Source: Riptortus pedestris
Taxonomy: Eukaryota; Arthropoda; Insecta; Hemiptera; Alydidae
Length of the DNA stretch: 64,000 bases
NCBI GenBank assembly: GCA_019009955.1
Contig: CM032228.1
Coordinates: 257,655,001-257,719,000, forward strand
Direction: 5' to 3'
Shown: positions 11,996 to 24,052 of the stretch, one piece after another
How the letters are laid out: each line of letters starts with the position of its first letter
Numbering within the stretch: position 1 is the first letter of the stretch
Program-made: the position numbers and the translations under genes
Notes under the pieces: model-generated
What the model was told of the DNA's origin: nothing
The model's database searches: none
The model's input: the letters and a program-made list of their open reading frames with translations, nothing else

Positions 11996-12936
11996 TAGCT
12001 CAGATACCCGGCTTCGCCCGGGAATTCATTTGAGGCTGAATGGTGATGGTATTTTTTTTGGCAAGGCTTTACTTTGCACAATATTTTGACATTTACCCGC
12101 CCCAGTGTTTAGGGTTAATACCCGTCGTTTCTGTGGATTTGTTAATAATAAAATTAATTTTTTATGCAAGACTTCACTGTCCTCCATATTGTCATATTTC
12201 CTGTTTCCTTTGCATTATGCATAGATTTGAATTATTAAGGACAAAATATTAAGATACATTTGAATTAATTTTTCCAGGTGAGGTACCTGGTAGTTCATAT
12301 TGAAGAGAATTGTTGAGCAAATTTCTATAAATAACAAAATAAACAACTTTTGTTATGAGCATATTTGCCGAAACCCCAAGACGAAACGAAATATCACTAG
12401 TTTTAATTTCAGGCCTTCCTTATAACCCCCCTAATCCTGCCCGTCCCTAGAATTGTTAGTATGTCTTATTATAATGAAGGAGTTAGTGCTATACACATAC
12501 CGAGGGCTTTATTTAGTTCGATTGAGTCTTTTCTGCCAAATAAAATTGTTGCCTCCCATCATTTATACTTAAGTATACCAACAAAGTGTATATAATAAAA
12601 AATACTCCAAATAACAAAATAAATAGCTTTTGTTATGTGCATCATTGCCGAAAATGCAATTGGAAACGAAATATAGCTATTTTCAATTTCAGGCCTCCCT
12701 TATAACCCCCACTCCTGTTCGTCTCAGAGAATATTAGTATAGCCTAAAGTCTAAGTTGGGTTAGTAGTAATATACATACCAAGTTTCATAAAATTCGGTT
12801 CAGCCGTTTATGCGTGAAAAGGTAACAAACAAACAGACACGATAGAAACAAAATGCAGTTATGGTGTCTATGACTTGCGAAACGAAAAGTTATCGTGAAA
12901 TTTCGCCAAAAAAATCAATGTACAGACAGGGGTTAC

Positions 12937-12979
<43 letters not shown>
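11995..12979 (-). mobile_element. Non-autonomous Helitron (~985 bp)
   Basis: The minus-strand 3' end is hairpin CCCGGGCGAAGCCGGG (complement of 12009-12024), spacer and CTAG (11998-11995), then T. The interior shares long blocks with 36508-37920, including two partial copies of its ~298-bp internal unit. The 5' end passes through AACGGCTGAACCGAATTT and TGTTTGTTTGTTACC into (TA)n at 12940-12979; the exact TC start is blurred in the microsatellite. Confidence 0.78.
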
Positions 12980-12980
<1 letters not shown>

Positions 12981-13705
12981 CTATTTTCATCGTTATTGTC
13001 TGGGAAATTTAATTGTTTTATGCAACTCTGAAGCTGATAGTCGTTAATCGTTGAAATGGGCCTAGGAATAAGGAAGCTTGGAGGGGGAGGGCATTCAAGA
13101 ATTGAAAAGATGTCCGTTATGAGTTGGATCGTATGATGTTATAGAACCAATCTTGTTAAACTGTTGATAGTCTAAAGTTGTTGATGTATACATGTTTTGC
13201 TAGCTCATGTATTAAGGGTGTTGTGGGTCTTTGCTTGTAACCCCCCCCCCCACTCTTAGCTAGTTTCTAATTGGCATATTTATGTTTAATATAACATGCT
13301 GTGGTTCCTAGTAATGCCGTGTAGATGCAAGTATATTGATGATAGATTTGGGAGATAATTGGATTCCTTCACTTATACTAATGTCTGGTATTTATTACAT
13401 TCTACTAGCTAACAGTGTCCGTTCCAAGTTTGGCAGAGATAGAGGCTTGAATGTTAGCTGGCAACCAATCAAGTTAGTCCTTGAGAATTAAGTATTCCAA
13501 TCTGGAAGAAGGGCCGGCGCAAAAGTTTTATTAAAACACTATTCGACGACGAAATTATATTTTACAACTTCTAAACTTGGCCCATTCTGAGAGTTAGCGA
13601 CGAAGCTCTCTACATTAAAACACCACTTAACAACGGCAAGTTGTTTTTAGTATTTTCTTGGGATAGGTTTATAAAAGTTGGTTAGGCCTCCCAATTTTTA
13701 CTTAC
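12980..13705. other. Unassigned AT-rich DNA
   Basis: Apart from a poly-C run at about 13241-13250 nothing recognisable is present. Confidence 0.4.
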
Positions 13706-13960
13706 CTTTTTGCAGATTTCCCTTAAGTGTACTATATAGAATCAATTTTATTGCAAATATAATGTTCTTTAAATGTTGTTTGTTATGTTTCTCCATATTC
13801 GATATTAACCGAGATATTTCTATATTGTTTTCAGTCTTAAATAAACCCCCACTCCTACTCTTGTCATATATTAACAATAACCTGTTCTATCAGTAACCAC
13901 TTAGTTCCAAGGTTTAATACCAAATATGGTTTCTATTGAACGTTTACTAAGTGAGTTTTA
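13706..13960 (+). mobile_element. Helentron-like element, internally deleted
   Basis: The 5' end TGCAGATTTCCCTTAAG (13711-13727) jumps directly to the distal core (ATAGAATCAATTTTATTGCAA, GATATTAACCGAGATATTT, AAACCCCCACTCCTACTC). The middle of the element, including the (TA)n region, is lost. Confidence 0.65.
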
Positions 13961-14407
13961 TACGAATAAGTTATGTTTATTAAAGTCTAAAACAGCGTAA
14001 GACTGAGATTGTGTTATGGCCGAAAGGAGAGGCTGTAAGAGAAGATAGTCATGCTGAAGATGTGATCCAGGGTGGTTGATCTGTGACAGTACTGCTTGCT
14101 GTAATGGCATAGAATATTATAGCAATTGAAGCTAATGTTGGAGCAGGGAGGCGGAACATTTTAAAATATGGCTATGACTTCCTTGGCAGTCAGTAATGAT
14201 GGTGGATGGGACAGAACATACCCTGTCTGGCCAAAATAATCCTAGTCCCGCCCAGATACTTACTACTAATATCAACTATTCATAACAAGAACGTAAAAAT
14301 AAAAATTAATACAATGTTGAATGATGGATGTGGCAGGGTCCTGCAATTAGGGAAAATACAATGTAGTCTGCCAGCATTAATGTTTGCATTTCATGGCCGG
14401 TTTTAGC

Positions 14408-14580
14408 ACAGCAGTGCCATCTTGAGGTCTTTAGAAAAAGGGAAACACTCCATAACTACCGGAACATGACTAGAGAAGTAATGAGTTAGCTAACAAAGCC
14501 GTGGCCATCTCCTGAAGCAGATATTCTTCTAGTTCTGCTGTCATTTTCTTATTCTAACGGCCAGAAGATGGCACTGCTGT
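14408..14580. repeat. 16-bp inverted repeat, 141-nt spacing
   Basis: ACAGCAGTGCCATCTT at 14408-14423 is perfectly inverted at 14565-14580. A related AGCAGTGCCATCT occurs at about 6139. It may be the ends of a small MITE, but no target-site duplication is obvious. Confidence 0.5.
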
Positions 14581-15174
14581 ACTGAAACATTATATATCGT
14601 AGTTTGTAGCTCGGGCTTCCTGGTTCTGAATGTTCTGCATAGACTACAGACCCAAACCTCAAATCCATCTAGTGACAGTCTTGAAAACAGTGGCGTTCCT
14701 TCGGAAGCACAATAGCACACCAATCATGATCCACCTACCGACACATATATTGGCATGTGATAGCCATCTGCGTTAGCCGTTGCGTGCTGTGATACTCAGC
14801 TATGAAGTTGTAATGGATATACATGTCCTAGTAGAAGCAAGTAGCCTGCATACAGCTACTGGCATTTCACGCAACACCTCTTGCTCATACAGTCCTATAT
14901 CATACAGGCTGCCCTCTTCAGCAAATACCAATCAATGTATATCCATTCCTACAGTAAATACTGTATCTTATTTACATTTATTCTATTTAAACTCCTCTAA
15001 TCAAACTGTAGTAGATATCCTATCCTATTAATCGGACGACTCTGTTCTCGAAGAGTTAAACCACACTTCCAATAAATGTCATTAAAAAAATGCTTGGGCT
15101 TCACAACCAGGCATGCCACATGGTGAGGCATTAATCCATGCCGTATTGTGGTGGCACTACTGATGAACGTTCTA

Positions 15175-15175
<1 letters not shown>
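14581..15175. other. Unassigned stretch
   Basis: An 83-codon frame at 14780-15031 (+) is not recognisable, and I see no repeat end. Confidence 0.35.
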
Positions 15176-15220
<45 letters not shown>

Positions 15221-15225
15221 ACGCT
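15176..15225. repeat. (CA)n microsatellite
   Basis: About 18 CA units followed by a few CGCA variants. Confidence 0.95.
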
Positions 15226-15282
15226 TGAAATATATCCTCGAGATTCGGGCAAGCTGGTAGAGGTCCATCTAATTCCACAATA

Positions 15283-15621
15283 CAAATGCAAATATCTCGG
15301 TTAAATATTCAACTTTACAGAATAAAATCGATATTTATAGATTTATTTACAATTTTGGAAATTCCCCCTCGAAACCCTCCTACTGCTATTAACAAACTTG
15401 CTCTTTCTGATTACATTAAACGAATGAATATCGAGTTTGGTAACTATCAAACAATAAATGTGACGGCTAGGAAGGTAACAAACAAATATACAGTTGGATA
15501 GATATGTATATTTAAACAATTTTGTATGTATCTCATTTTCGTCATCTCTTAGCTGGACATTTAAGATTTTTTTTCGAACATTACTCAATAAATTTTTTTA
15601 CTTAAAGGAAATCTGCTAAAA
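15283..15621 (-). mobile_element. Helentron-like element, 3'-truncated
   Basis: Core blocks AAATATCTCGGTTAAATATTC, ATCGAGTTTGGTAAC and GCTGGACATTTAAG lead to the degraded 5' terminus GGAAATCTGCTAAAAG. The 3' hairpin end is absent. Confidence 0.65.
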
Positions 15622-16424
15622 GATTCAAAATTTCTCCCTTATCTTTGTACAAATTCAATATTTGCCAATTTGGTGCAATTTATTATGAAGTTCTTTCACA
15701 CACACACACTGAATATTCACTACGACGCACACGCACACCCTTGAAATTTCCTCGAATGTTGTGTTGTCTTATGTCAATCCTCGATCATACTAATGCATTT
15801 ATCTTTGGAGTATCTGAGTCATTCTACATTTCATATCCATCTGAAGTTTCAAGTCCTATATCGGCTTATTATTGCAGAAACAAAAAGAAGACCAGATGGT
15901 GACAGATTAGGGCCAACAGGTGGAAAATCTTAGTTTATCAAATCCAAGCTGGTCGTAGGTTTTTCATTTTAATTATGGGATCTTATTAAGCGAGAAATTG
16001 TGTCGACTATAGGGTAAAGTCATCTGTGTCATGGAATATGCTTATTTTACGCATCCCTTGCGCCATGTAACTGAAATATTCACTATTTTTATGTCTGTTG
16101 TGTTGACTATGTCAACTACAGTACTAAGATGTTCTCTGTATTACATATCATTCCTCTGAAGCTACCAGTAGCAGAAACAAAAAGTTGGAATGTATAGGTC
16201 CAACAGGTGGAAAACGTCAGCTGAGGCTGGTTTTTCATTTAATTATGGTCTTATCGCAGAGAAAGTCTTTCTCTGTCTGTCCGCGTCCAATCGTTTTATT
16301 CACCATATCGAGATAGGTGAGAGGCTCAGGTAGATATCCCTATTTCTATTTACTTAGGCTTATATTGCTAGATGACAAATAACGAATAGAGTGTGGAATG
16401 ACCTTTAACTGATTTCCTCTAGCG

Positions 16425-16640
16425 CTCCCAATTTTTGTTTGATCCTCACTTATACTCGACATTTAAAGTTTAATGTAAATAGAAAGACCAAATTCGTTGT
16501 TAATGGCAGATATCCGACCAGTGGGAGAGGGTGGGTTAGAGGGGAATTTAAATCAACTCAAGTATTCCCATTACTGTAAGTCAGATCAGAAAATTCTAAA
16601 ACACCAATCTTCTTGTATCTCCTCGAATTTTTTAGAAATA
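16425..16640 (+). mobile_element. Helentron-like fragment
   Basis: It holds only the middle core: AGCGCTCCCAATTTTTGTTTG, CGACATTTAAAGTTTAATGT, and TCGTTGTTAATGGCAG with the following GGGAGAGGG run. Both ends are lost. Confidence 0.55.
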
Positions 16641-17110
16641 TAAAATATTCGGTGAGATGACTTTTGTTATACCAGGCCGTGGGAAATCTACTTATTTTCC
16701 GCAACCTCTCTGGATCTGTCCTCGCCATGTTCTACATGGAGCTGCAGCAGATCTTGCGAGGTTAGATGGCTTCTGTTTGGTCATGGAAGAGAGTAAGGAG
16801 TGATGGTTTTAATGAGGGTATCGTCTCCAGTCCAAGGAGAAAGTGTTTGTCCGTGTCGAATCGGCCAGTACTCTCCTCCAGGGAGGGCATCTAGTCTATG
16901 CAACTCAAGGGAAGCAGTTAATGGACAAAGATGTGAGCCATGGAGAACTGCATCCAGCGAATCGTCCAAAGGTCTGATTTTGGAAAAGTACTGCATTTCC
17001 AGATATTGTGGAGAGAGTAGAAATATAATGATGAATAGTAGTAGGCTAAACAAGCCTTGCAAAGCAAAAGGAACACTTTAACTAATAACCATATATGCAA
17101 GGATAGCAGA
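16641..17110. other. Unassigned region open on both strands
   Basis: Frames of 93 codons (+, 16800-17081) and 92-93 codons (-) overlap here. Neither has a motif I know. It lies immediately upstream of a LINE fragment on the plus strand and could be more of that LINE. Confidence 0.3.
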
Positions 17111-17113
17111 AAA

Positions 17114-17285
17114 ATGTTTGCTAAGTCTTTCGTATGGAGTGCTTTAGAGGTGCGGAAGTTGGACGCTCCACAGAAGGGAATATAAGTTGGAAGCAATGGA
17201 AATGTGAATCTGGTGTCACTAGAACGATAAACCCAACACGAAAATTCTAAGTGAGGCAGATGTGAGCCAAGGTCCTATCAAGGCC
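17114..17285 (+). pseudogene. LINE ORF2 fragment (post-RT region)
   Basis: With one frameshift the translation reads AKSFVWSAL then GSWTLHRREYKLEAMEM, then a stop, then IWC. This is the segment of endonuclease/reverse-transcriptase LINEs following the polymerase domain (commonly SFVWSVxLYGxExWTL...EAFEMWxWRRM). The stop, the frameshift and the abutting Helentron 3' end at 17287 show it is dead. The same element type occurs inverted at 38090-38192. Confidence 0.6.
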
Positions 17286-17286
17286 A

Positions 17287-17640
17287 TAGGGAAACGTCTG
17301 CGTAAACTAAGCAGATTTCTCTCTTGAAGTTTAAAAAATAGATAATCTACATACTGGCAACACAGCGCCACTGTGAATATTTTGTCAATAAATACAAACG
17401 GTAATAAGAAATCCTTGAGTAAATTTTAATAATTTCCGGATGGGAAGGGTCTGAAATAGGACTGCCAACCCCTCTCACCGAAAAGAAAAACAATTACTGA
17501 AATATATCACAATATAACATATTAATTTATCATATTTAATTAATTTACTATATCTACTACTGTAATTTGTAATGAATCAGAATCATTTTTATCTCAATCA
17601 ATCAGATTTTATTAGTCTAAGAACTAACCAACTTTATTTT
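17287..17640 (-). mobile_element. Helentron-like element, long-subfamily 3' region
   Basis: The left edge has the degraded 3' hairpin and inverted repeat (GTCTGCGTAAACTAAGCAGATTT). It is followed by the ~330-bp 3' extension that defines the long subfamily, also seen at 21473, 26094, 42640 and 49100. The SINE at 17641 interrupts before the core resumes at 17868. Confidence 0.6.
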
Positions 17641-17853
17641 GGAGGTAAATAAATACCTCCAGTTTATGCTACTATGGCTACTTAGGACGGGTTATCTACA
17701 GGTTACCACCCTCTTCTAATCAGGGGGGGCTAAGGAATTTATTTATTGAGCCTTCACCAAATATTGCCCAGGGCGGGAATCGAACTCGCCACTCTAGGTT
17801 TACCACGTGAGATTAAGGTTCTCCGCCTGAACTCGCACGGCCGACCTGAGCCC
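17641..17853 (-). mobile_element. tRNA-derived SINE
   Basis: On the minus strand it begins GGGCTCAGGTCGGCCGTGCG, continues with AACCTAGAGTGGCGAGTTCGATTCCC (17790-17765 region), which carries a good B box, and then the family body ending GTAACCTGTAGATAACCC. The distal edge is a 20-bp palindrome, GGAGGTAAATAAATACCTCC (17641-17660). Confidence 0.82.
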
Positions 17854-17867
17854 TATGATCTTTCTTT

Positions 17868-18103
17868 TTTCATAAAGCGACTAAATATCGAGTTTGGTAA
17901 TGATAAAACAATAATTGCGACTCCTGGATTGGCAACAGACTAATATATATGGACAATTTTTAACTAATCTCATACTCGTCATATCCTAGGTAGGAGATCG
18001 ATGGACATTTGAAGAAAAACTTTTCTTCAAAGAAAATTTTCGAAAATCGCGTCCTGAGTACGTCCTCACTAGCTTATTTTCCTTAAGGGAAATCTGCTAA
18101 AAG
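17868..18103 (-). mobile_element. Helentron-like element, 5' half
   Basis: Core AAATATCGAGTTTGGTAATG through TCGATGGACATTTGAAG ends at the 5' terminus TTCCTTAAGGGAAATCTGC. It is probably the continuation of 17287-17640 across the SINE. Confidence 0.68.
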
Positions 18104-18269
18104 GACGTGTTGGTCATATCATAAGGCACAACGACTTCATTACTAATATATTTGAAGGTGCTTGGACACAGGAAGTGGCAGGCCTAGAAAATCCTATTTT
18201 GAAGACATGAATCATCTTTTGGATGTCGTTTAATATTCTAGGAATACTGGGGGTTTTGGGGGGATACCA

Positions 18270-18486
18270 AAATGCAAAATATCTCGGTTGTAATGAGTCG
18301 ACGCGTAATATGTTGTTATTGAACCAACTTGATAAACAATTGATGGCTACAATTATTGTTAAATACATTTTTCCGTTACTCAAATATTAAGAGACTTATT
18401 CGTACTTTATTGTTTTCAGCCATCAGTAAATCCCCAGCTGACGGGAAATCTGCTTATTTACGCAGCCTCTGCGTGACGAAATTTTT
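18270..18486 (+). mobile_element. Helentron-like element, 3' end
   Basis: GGGAAATCTGCTTATTTACG (18443-18462) plus hairpin CGCAGCCTCTGCG and GTGACG form a well-preserved 3' terminus. The upstream core is eroded. Confidence 0.6.
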
Positions 18487-18798
18487 ACTTTCAATGTGCA
18501 GAATAATTAGTGTTTTTTTTTTAATTGTTCTCCCCTTAATTCTTGCCCCTATTTTCTATATTGTACCTTGAATGACTCCACAACTAAATTTCTTTATCGT
18601 TTCTAAGGAAGCTAGAGTAGGAATGTGCTAATGATGATATGGGCTGGAGGAGAAAGTGTTGGCTGCATCCAATCCGCCATTTCTCCCAACATTGGCTTGG
18701 CCCCATCCAGAGCAGTTGTCTACTTCTACTTACTTTCTTATTAATGTGCAAATAAAGTGTAGGCTGTGTGACGGTGCTCTTTACTATATTTCTTTAGT

Positions 18799-19285
18799 CT
18801 ATTAACAGATTTCCCTCAAGGGAAACCAGCTATTGTGGTTATGCTCATGACACAATTTTCGAAATATTGCCTCAAATGTCCATCGATCCTACCTTGGAGA
18901 TAACGAAAATGAAGTCCGTTCAAAATTATATATATTGCCTGTTAACGATCTACCGGAAAAATAAAAATCTAGTTCGTTAACGGTTGTAATCGGACTGGGT
19001 GGAGGGGCAATTTCGAAAATTCGAAATATCTTCGTTATTATACGTCGGATCAAAAATGTGTATAGAACACATCTTATTTCAAATTTAATGTCATATGCGT
19101 TTCCCCACCTTAGTGATTATTAACTGAGATGTTTTTTTTTTTTCATTTTTTAGTTCTCGTCCTTCACTAAACCCCCACTCCTACTCATGTCATATTAACA
19201 GTAAGCTGTCTACGGTGAAGAACTTTATTTGAAACTTAAATTTTAAATATTGTTCTTATTGAACTTTTCCTTTTTGAGATAAGTA
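18799..19285 (+). mobile_element. Helentron-like element, 3'-truncated
   Basis: The 5' palindrome ACAGATTTCCCTCAAGGGAA is followed by the full series of core blocks through AAACCCCCACTCCTACTC and ATTGAACTTTTCC. A very short TATATATA stands at the usual microsatellite site, so microsatellite length varies greatly between copies. Confidence 0.72.
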
Positions 19286-19576
19286 CGAGGCGCACATGGT
19301 AAATGTGGTTAGTTAAGGCAGCCGGCGGACTTTATTTCGTCAACTTGAGAGAGCCAGTAGAGAGACAGTCCTAATGACGATATGGTCTGGGAGAAAGTGT
19401 ATGTGGCAGATCGAATCGGCTATTCCCCATCCTGGCAGGTGGTCTGGCTACAGCAGGCTCATACTTGTCTTTTGGCTGCTTCCTTTGTAAGCCCTGCATG
19501 TTGAAATGCAACGTTCGGTCTAATATAAAGTTGGTTATTGTCGCAAACCGGTCCTAAAGAACTGTCATTCTGAAGG

Positions 19577-19705
19577 AGTCCATAACGCAGGGTCTGTGCA
19601 AACTAATCAGACTTTCCAAGTGTGGCTATAACATACTTATGATCTCATCTCACCACACATTCTCTATTTCATGTGAAAACCCGATGACAAGAAGGGGGGG
19701 GGCAA
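19577..19705 (-). mobile_element. Helentron-like 3'-end fragment
   Basis: A degraded hairpin motif, AACGCAGGGTCTGTGCAAAC, is followed by subterminal sequence ending in a G run at about 19695. Confidence 0.45.
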
Positions 19706-21472
19706 AAGGATAAAGTGATCTTCTTTATCTATATTATCTTTAATGCAAAGTTTATAGCAATTTCGATCTTTAGAGAAGTATAATATGCATAGGGTGAGGA
19801 GTGGTTGCGATACGTGAGGCAAAACAGTGGCAAGATACACAAATGGAGCCTGGTCTGCACAATCAGCTAGAAAGGTTACGGAAAGCCTCTAATAATTTGA
19901 TCATATTACAATAATTGTATCATTCTTGGGATGATATAATAGTTATCCTTAACTATTACACAGTTGGTTACTACCAACTGCATGCTTTTCAATTCGTTGC
20001 ATCATTCATTGTTCCCTTACACACACACACACACACACGTCGCTAATTATTTGTGCATATTTAACGATTTTCATTCGTGTGAACTTGCCTATATGGAAGA
20101 TGACACTTTAGTTGTGCTGAGACGGGGTTGGTTGTGGTTATGGTTGCATGTCCGCACTAGTGTCTCACTCGTCCAGGCCATTTTTGGGTTGGGTGCCTTA
20201 TTTCTCACTGCTTTATCCCTCCTTTTAATAACATATTATATTGCTAGTTGGTCCCGCTAAGACCTGCCGAGTTCTCTTGCATGTTAGGCATATTTTTCAA
20301 TTATAACATTTCTTATTCATATTCTTGTTCCAATGGCATTAATGTTGAATTTTCGTCTCCTGCTTGGACTTATTGCGTATGGCCCTGTTATGTATCGTAT
20401 TGATCTGTCGGTGTATAGGCTGTAGTTGACGAGCATAATTGCCTTTAGGTTAGCTAACCTGCCCATGAATATTTCATTGTTTACTGGAGCCAGCTAACAA
20501 CTTGAGTAAACATATCTGCTTTATAGTCGGTTCATAGGGATCTCTGTATTTCTATAAATATTTTCTTGATGACATATATGCAAATAATTTCCGATAAAAA
20601 GACTAGTGGTGGTCCATTGTTCTTGGATTATTAAAATTAGAGTGATTCAGATAAAAATTATTCTGATAAATTATAGTACTAGATATAGTAAATAGATTTC
20701 AATAAAATTAATGTTATAATTAGATTTATTTCAGTAATTGTTTTTCTTTCCGGTCAAGAGTATTTCTATCTTTCAGCTCTGAGGGGCTGGGCTGTCCTGT
20801 TTGTTACTATTGAGACGTTCTCCGTTATGGAGGTTATTGAAATGCAAATCGACTGAATGATTTCACGTAATCATGTGTATTTGTTCAATTAATATTCACG
20901 CTGACGTTGTTAGCCGTATGATCAGCTGCGTGACGGACGGATGTATTGCACTAAGGCTGTCTCTAGTAGGAGTGAGTTTATTTTAGTTGTGCGGTTACCG
21001 ACCATCCATAATGGGAAACAGCGGTCTGCTGGGACTGCTTAGGTCAGCCTGACCACGGCTCTTCTGCACATCATCATTCTAGCTCCATGCATAAGTTCCC
21101 GGACAAAAATAATGTTTTACATGAATCCAAGTAGAAATGGTCCAGATAGGAAACACAAATATAGTCGCAAAATACTTTATGGAATGAAGTATTTATAATG
21201 TTGAACAACTATAAACATTTATCTGTAATAAAAATAATACTTTTTTAATTTTAAACTTCTTGATAAGTATTGGGACAAACTCCAAGTCGCCTTTTGTTTA
21301 CATTATCGATAGATAAGATAGACAAACAACGAGAGTTCCATTTTGCTTGTTTCTAAATCAGTATTACACAGTGAAGATGTCGAAACGCACGGCTCTTGAA
21401 ATACATCAAGTGGTTATCAAGTTCTCAATCAATCAACAAATCAATGGGAAACCAGAGGCACTTTGAAAAAAT
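19706..21472. other. Unassigned region, one (CA)n
   Basis: A short (CA)n lies at 20019-20038. A Gln/Leu-rich open frame (19964-20260) has no recognisable domain. Short sequences resembling Tc1 ends (CCGGACAAAAATAATG at about 21096, GGGACAAAC at about 21271) were not convincing as a pair. Confidence 0.3.
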
Positions 21473-22260
21473 CCCTCTCGCAGGGGCTGCGTAAACTGGG
21501 CAGATTTCCCTCGAGAAGATTTACAATAGCAAATCTACATACTGCTAACACATCACCACCGTTATCATTAAGTGAATAAATACAAGCGGTAATAAGCACA
21601 ACCCGACGGGAAGCGTCTGAAATGTAAACAAAAAAGCCCACCTGCCACCCTCTCACCGGACAGAAAAACAATTACTGGAATATATCAGACAATTACTGGA
21701 ACATATTAATTTTGTTGAAAACTATTTACTAAATCTAGTACTGTCATTTATAATGGATCAGAATAATTTTTATTTCAATCAATCAAATTTTAGTAGTCCA
21801 AGAACGTTAGACAGGGGGGGGGGCACCAGAAAATATCTGCATGTACCTCGTATAATAAAGGTCTCTTGAAAACAATATTTGATATGTGTTGTTTCGAATA
21901 ATGTGGTTTATTGCATAACAGAGTACTGAAAATTTACAATAGGTACATCTACATATTTTTAAACCACCGTGAATATTAAGTGAACCAACGCAACTGAATT
22001 AAATCTCGTCTAGAAACATCTAGATTTGTTGAAAACAATATTTGGTATTTCAACTTGAAATAAGACGGTTCATGATTTGTTGACTTATTCATAACGAAGC
22101 CCCTTCTTCGCCATCGCACGTTAGAATGTGAATAAGGTTTATTGAAGGCTGAAAATAATATAAATTCAAATATCTCGTTAATATTTGAGATAAAGAAAGA
22201 ATTTGTATAACAATATTTATAGGTAATTTAGTTGTCAATAAGATTGGTATTAGTACGACT
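21473..22260 (-). mobile_element. Helentron-like element, long subfamily, interrupted
   Basis: The left edge has 3' motif CAGGGGCTGCGTAAACTGGG and GCAGATTTCCC. The long-subfamily extension and the core follow up to GCAATAAGATTGG. A Helitron (22263-23054) then intervenes. Core sequence resumes past 23130 with TTTTGAACGGACTTCATTTC and GATGGACATTTG. Confidence 0.65.
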
Positions 22261-22262
22261 AA

Positions 22263-23054
22263 ACAAATCTCGGTAGGTGAATTAGTACTAACTCCTCCAT
22301 GATAATAAGCTGTACCAACATTTCTAGAGAGGAGCAGGAGTGGGGGGTTGTAAGGGAGGTCTGAAATTAAAAATTTCGTTTCCTATTGGTTTTTCGGCAA
22401 ATTCCTTTGTCCTATCAGTTCTGCCGCTTCCCTGTCAACCTCATATTGGTCTATGTTTACACGATAATTGATGGTTATATTTTTAGCAATATAGTGTTAT
22501 TCTCTGGAATTTGAATATGTTTAATTGTCATAAATAAATAATTTAAAAGGATGAACGCTGGGCAGGTCCATCCAGTTATTTCTGGTATTTATTAACTCTG
22601 CTCCGTTGATATATGATGTACTTTACTCAACACACTATGTACCAATATGAATATACAGTTTATAATCGAGACTTTCAAAAGAGTATTTTTAATAGCGGTT
22701 ATGTCGTACTAAAACAGCTATCACCGTTGGGCTTTGTACCGCATCAAGGGAAATGAAATTTTATTCATACGTGGTTTGGAAGACAGAATACTTTCTATGG
22801 TTATGAATTATAGGGTCCATTACATCATACCAAAAATCTACATGCACGGGAAATATAAAAATATTGAGGAGACACTGAAGTCTTATAGAACAAATAATTT
22901 TATTATTAACAAATCCACAGTAACGACGGGAATAAACCCTAAACACTGGGACGGGGAATGTCAAAATATTGTGCAAAGTAAAGCCTTGCCAAAGAAATAC
23001 CATCACCATTCAGCCTCAAATGAATTCCCGGGCGAAGCCGGGTAACTTAGCTAG
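22263..23054 (+). mobile_element. Helitron, 5'-truncated, nested in Helentron-like element
   Basis: The 3' end is intact on the plus strand: hairpin CCCGGGCGAAGCCGGG (23027-23042), spacer and CTAG at 23051-23054, then T. The interior matches the minus-strand copies at 11995 and 36508. The TC-(TA)n 5' end is missing. Simple TA/CA sequence follows at 23055. Confidence 0.75.
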
Positions 23055-23127
23055 TATGTATATGTATATACATATATATACACATATATATACACACACT
23101 CATACATACACACACACACACACACTT
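23055..23127. repeat. (TA)n/(CA)n compound microsatellite
   Basis: Interrupted TATATACATA and CACACA runs, apparently the internal microsatellite of the interrupted Helentron-like copy. Confidence 0.85.
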
Positions 23128-23307
23128 TTGAACGGACTTCATTTCGTCAACTGCCGGGTAGTGTTGATGGACATTTGCGTGTTTGGAACCTACAATAAAC
23201 GTTATCGAGGAAGTGCTAGAAAAGCAACTTAGGACGATTGATATAGTGGTTCAGACATAGGCTGCTATATGAGATGGAAACTATGGCAGAATTAGTCGAG
23301 GTAAAAT

Positions 23308-24052
23308 AAAGTCCGGCACACTGGGGCTGCGTGAACTAAGCATATTCCCCGATAACTCGCTATTAAATATTTCAGAGCTGCTTTCTTTTGAGTAAGTCTT
23401 TACGTTGCTCACCTAACAAAAATTGCACAAAAATGTCTTGAAATCGTTGCCGAATTTGAAGAGTAAATATTATTATTATCTTTTATGTAACTGTAGACAT
23501 ATTGTTGAATCAAATATCGTTTCTATTGTTTTGGGTTTATTTGGTTTAATTAACGTAATTATTTATGCAGTTTCATTTGGAATATAACCTGTTAGTTTTA
23601 ATTTATTATTTTGTAGCGTTATTAGTACATGTTTTGTTTTTACTTTTAAGTTATTGGAGGAGTTGTTTGGAGGATACACAGTTACCGAGTTAAATGTTGT
23701 ATTGGTGGATGAATGAATTTCTGTTTCCATCAGAGCAATAATATAATCTGATTCTGGTCTGACGTCAGCCGACTCATTTCTATCTTAAATATAAATTAAA
23801 TTTATTTAAATATTAATTAGTTTTTTGTACAGCTACTGATTTTGAACTGTTTGTTGCAGGTTGGTACAGACTCTTTAGATGCCTACAGGTGGCGTTGGTA
23901 TGTCATGTCTTGGATAAGTATTAATTTTATTTGTATTATCTAGATTACTCGCACATGAGAAAGTTATTATAATTTAAAGATATCCCCTATTGCAAATCAA
24001 TAGAAGTGATAACCAACGGAACTTTTATTCCCTTAAGGGAAATCTGCTAAGA
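23308..24052 (-). mobile_element. Possible Helentron-like element bounded by both ends
   Basis: A 3' motif, CTGGGGCTGCGTGAACTAAG, starts at 23320. A 5' terminus TTCCCTTAAGGGAAATCTGC ends near 24048. The interior does not match the usual core, so this may be two unrelated solo ends or an element with a replaced interior. Confidence 0.35.
23860..23897 (+). CDS. Candidate 38-nt microexon
   Basis: TTTGTTGCAG precedes it and GTATGTCATG follows, a good intron acceptor and donor. In the first frame it would read VGTDSLDAYRWR. The flanks (TTGTTGCAGGTT and GTTGGTATGT) match those of the candidate at 43297-43327. No neighbouring exon was found, so this may be a chance pair of splice-like sites. Confidence 0.15.

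Noticed and set aside
21090..21300. Tc1/mariner-like terminal pair
   Set aside because: CCGGACAAAAATAATG and GGGACAAAC do not form a convincing inverted repeat and there is no TA duplication or transposase remnant.
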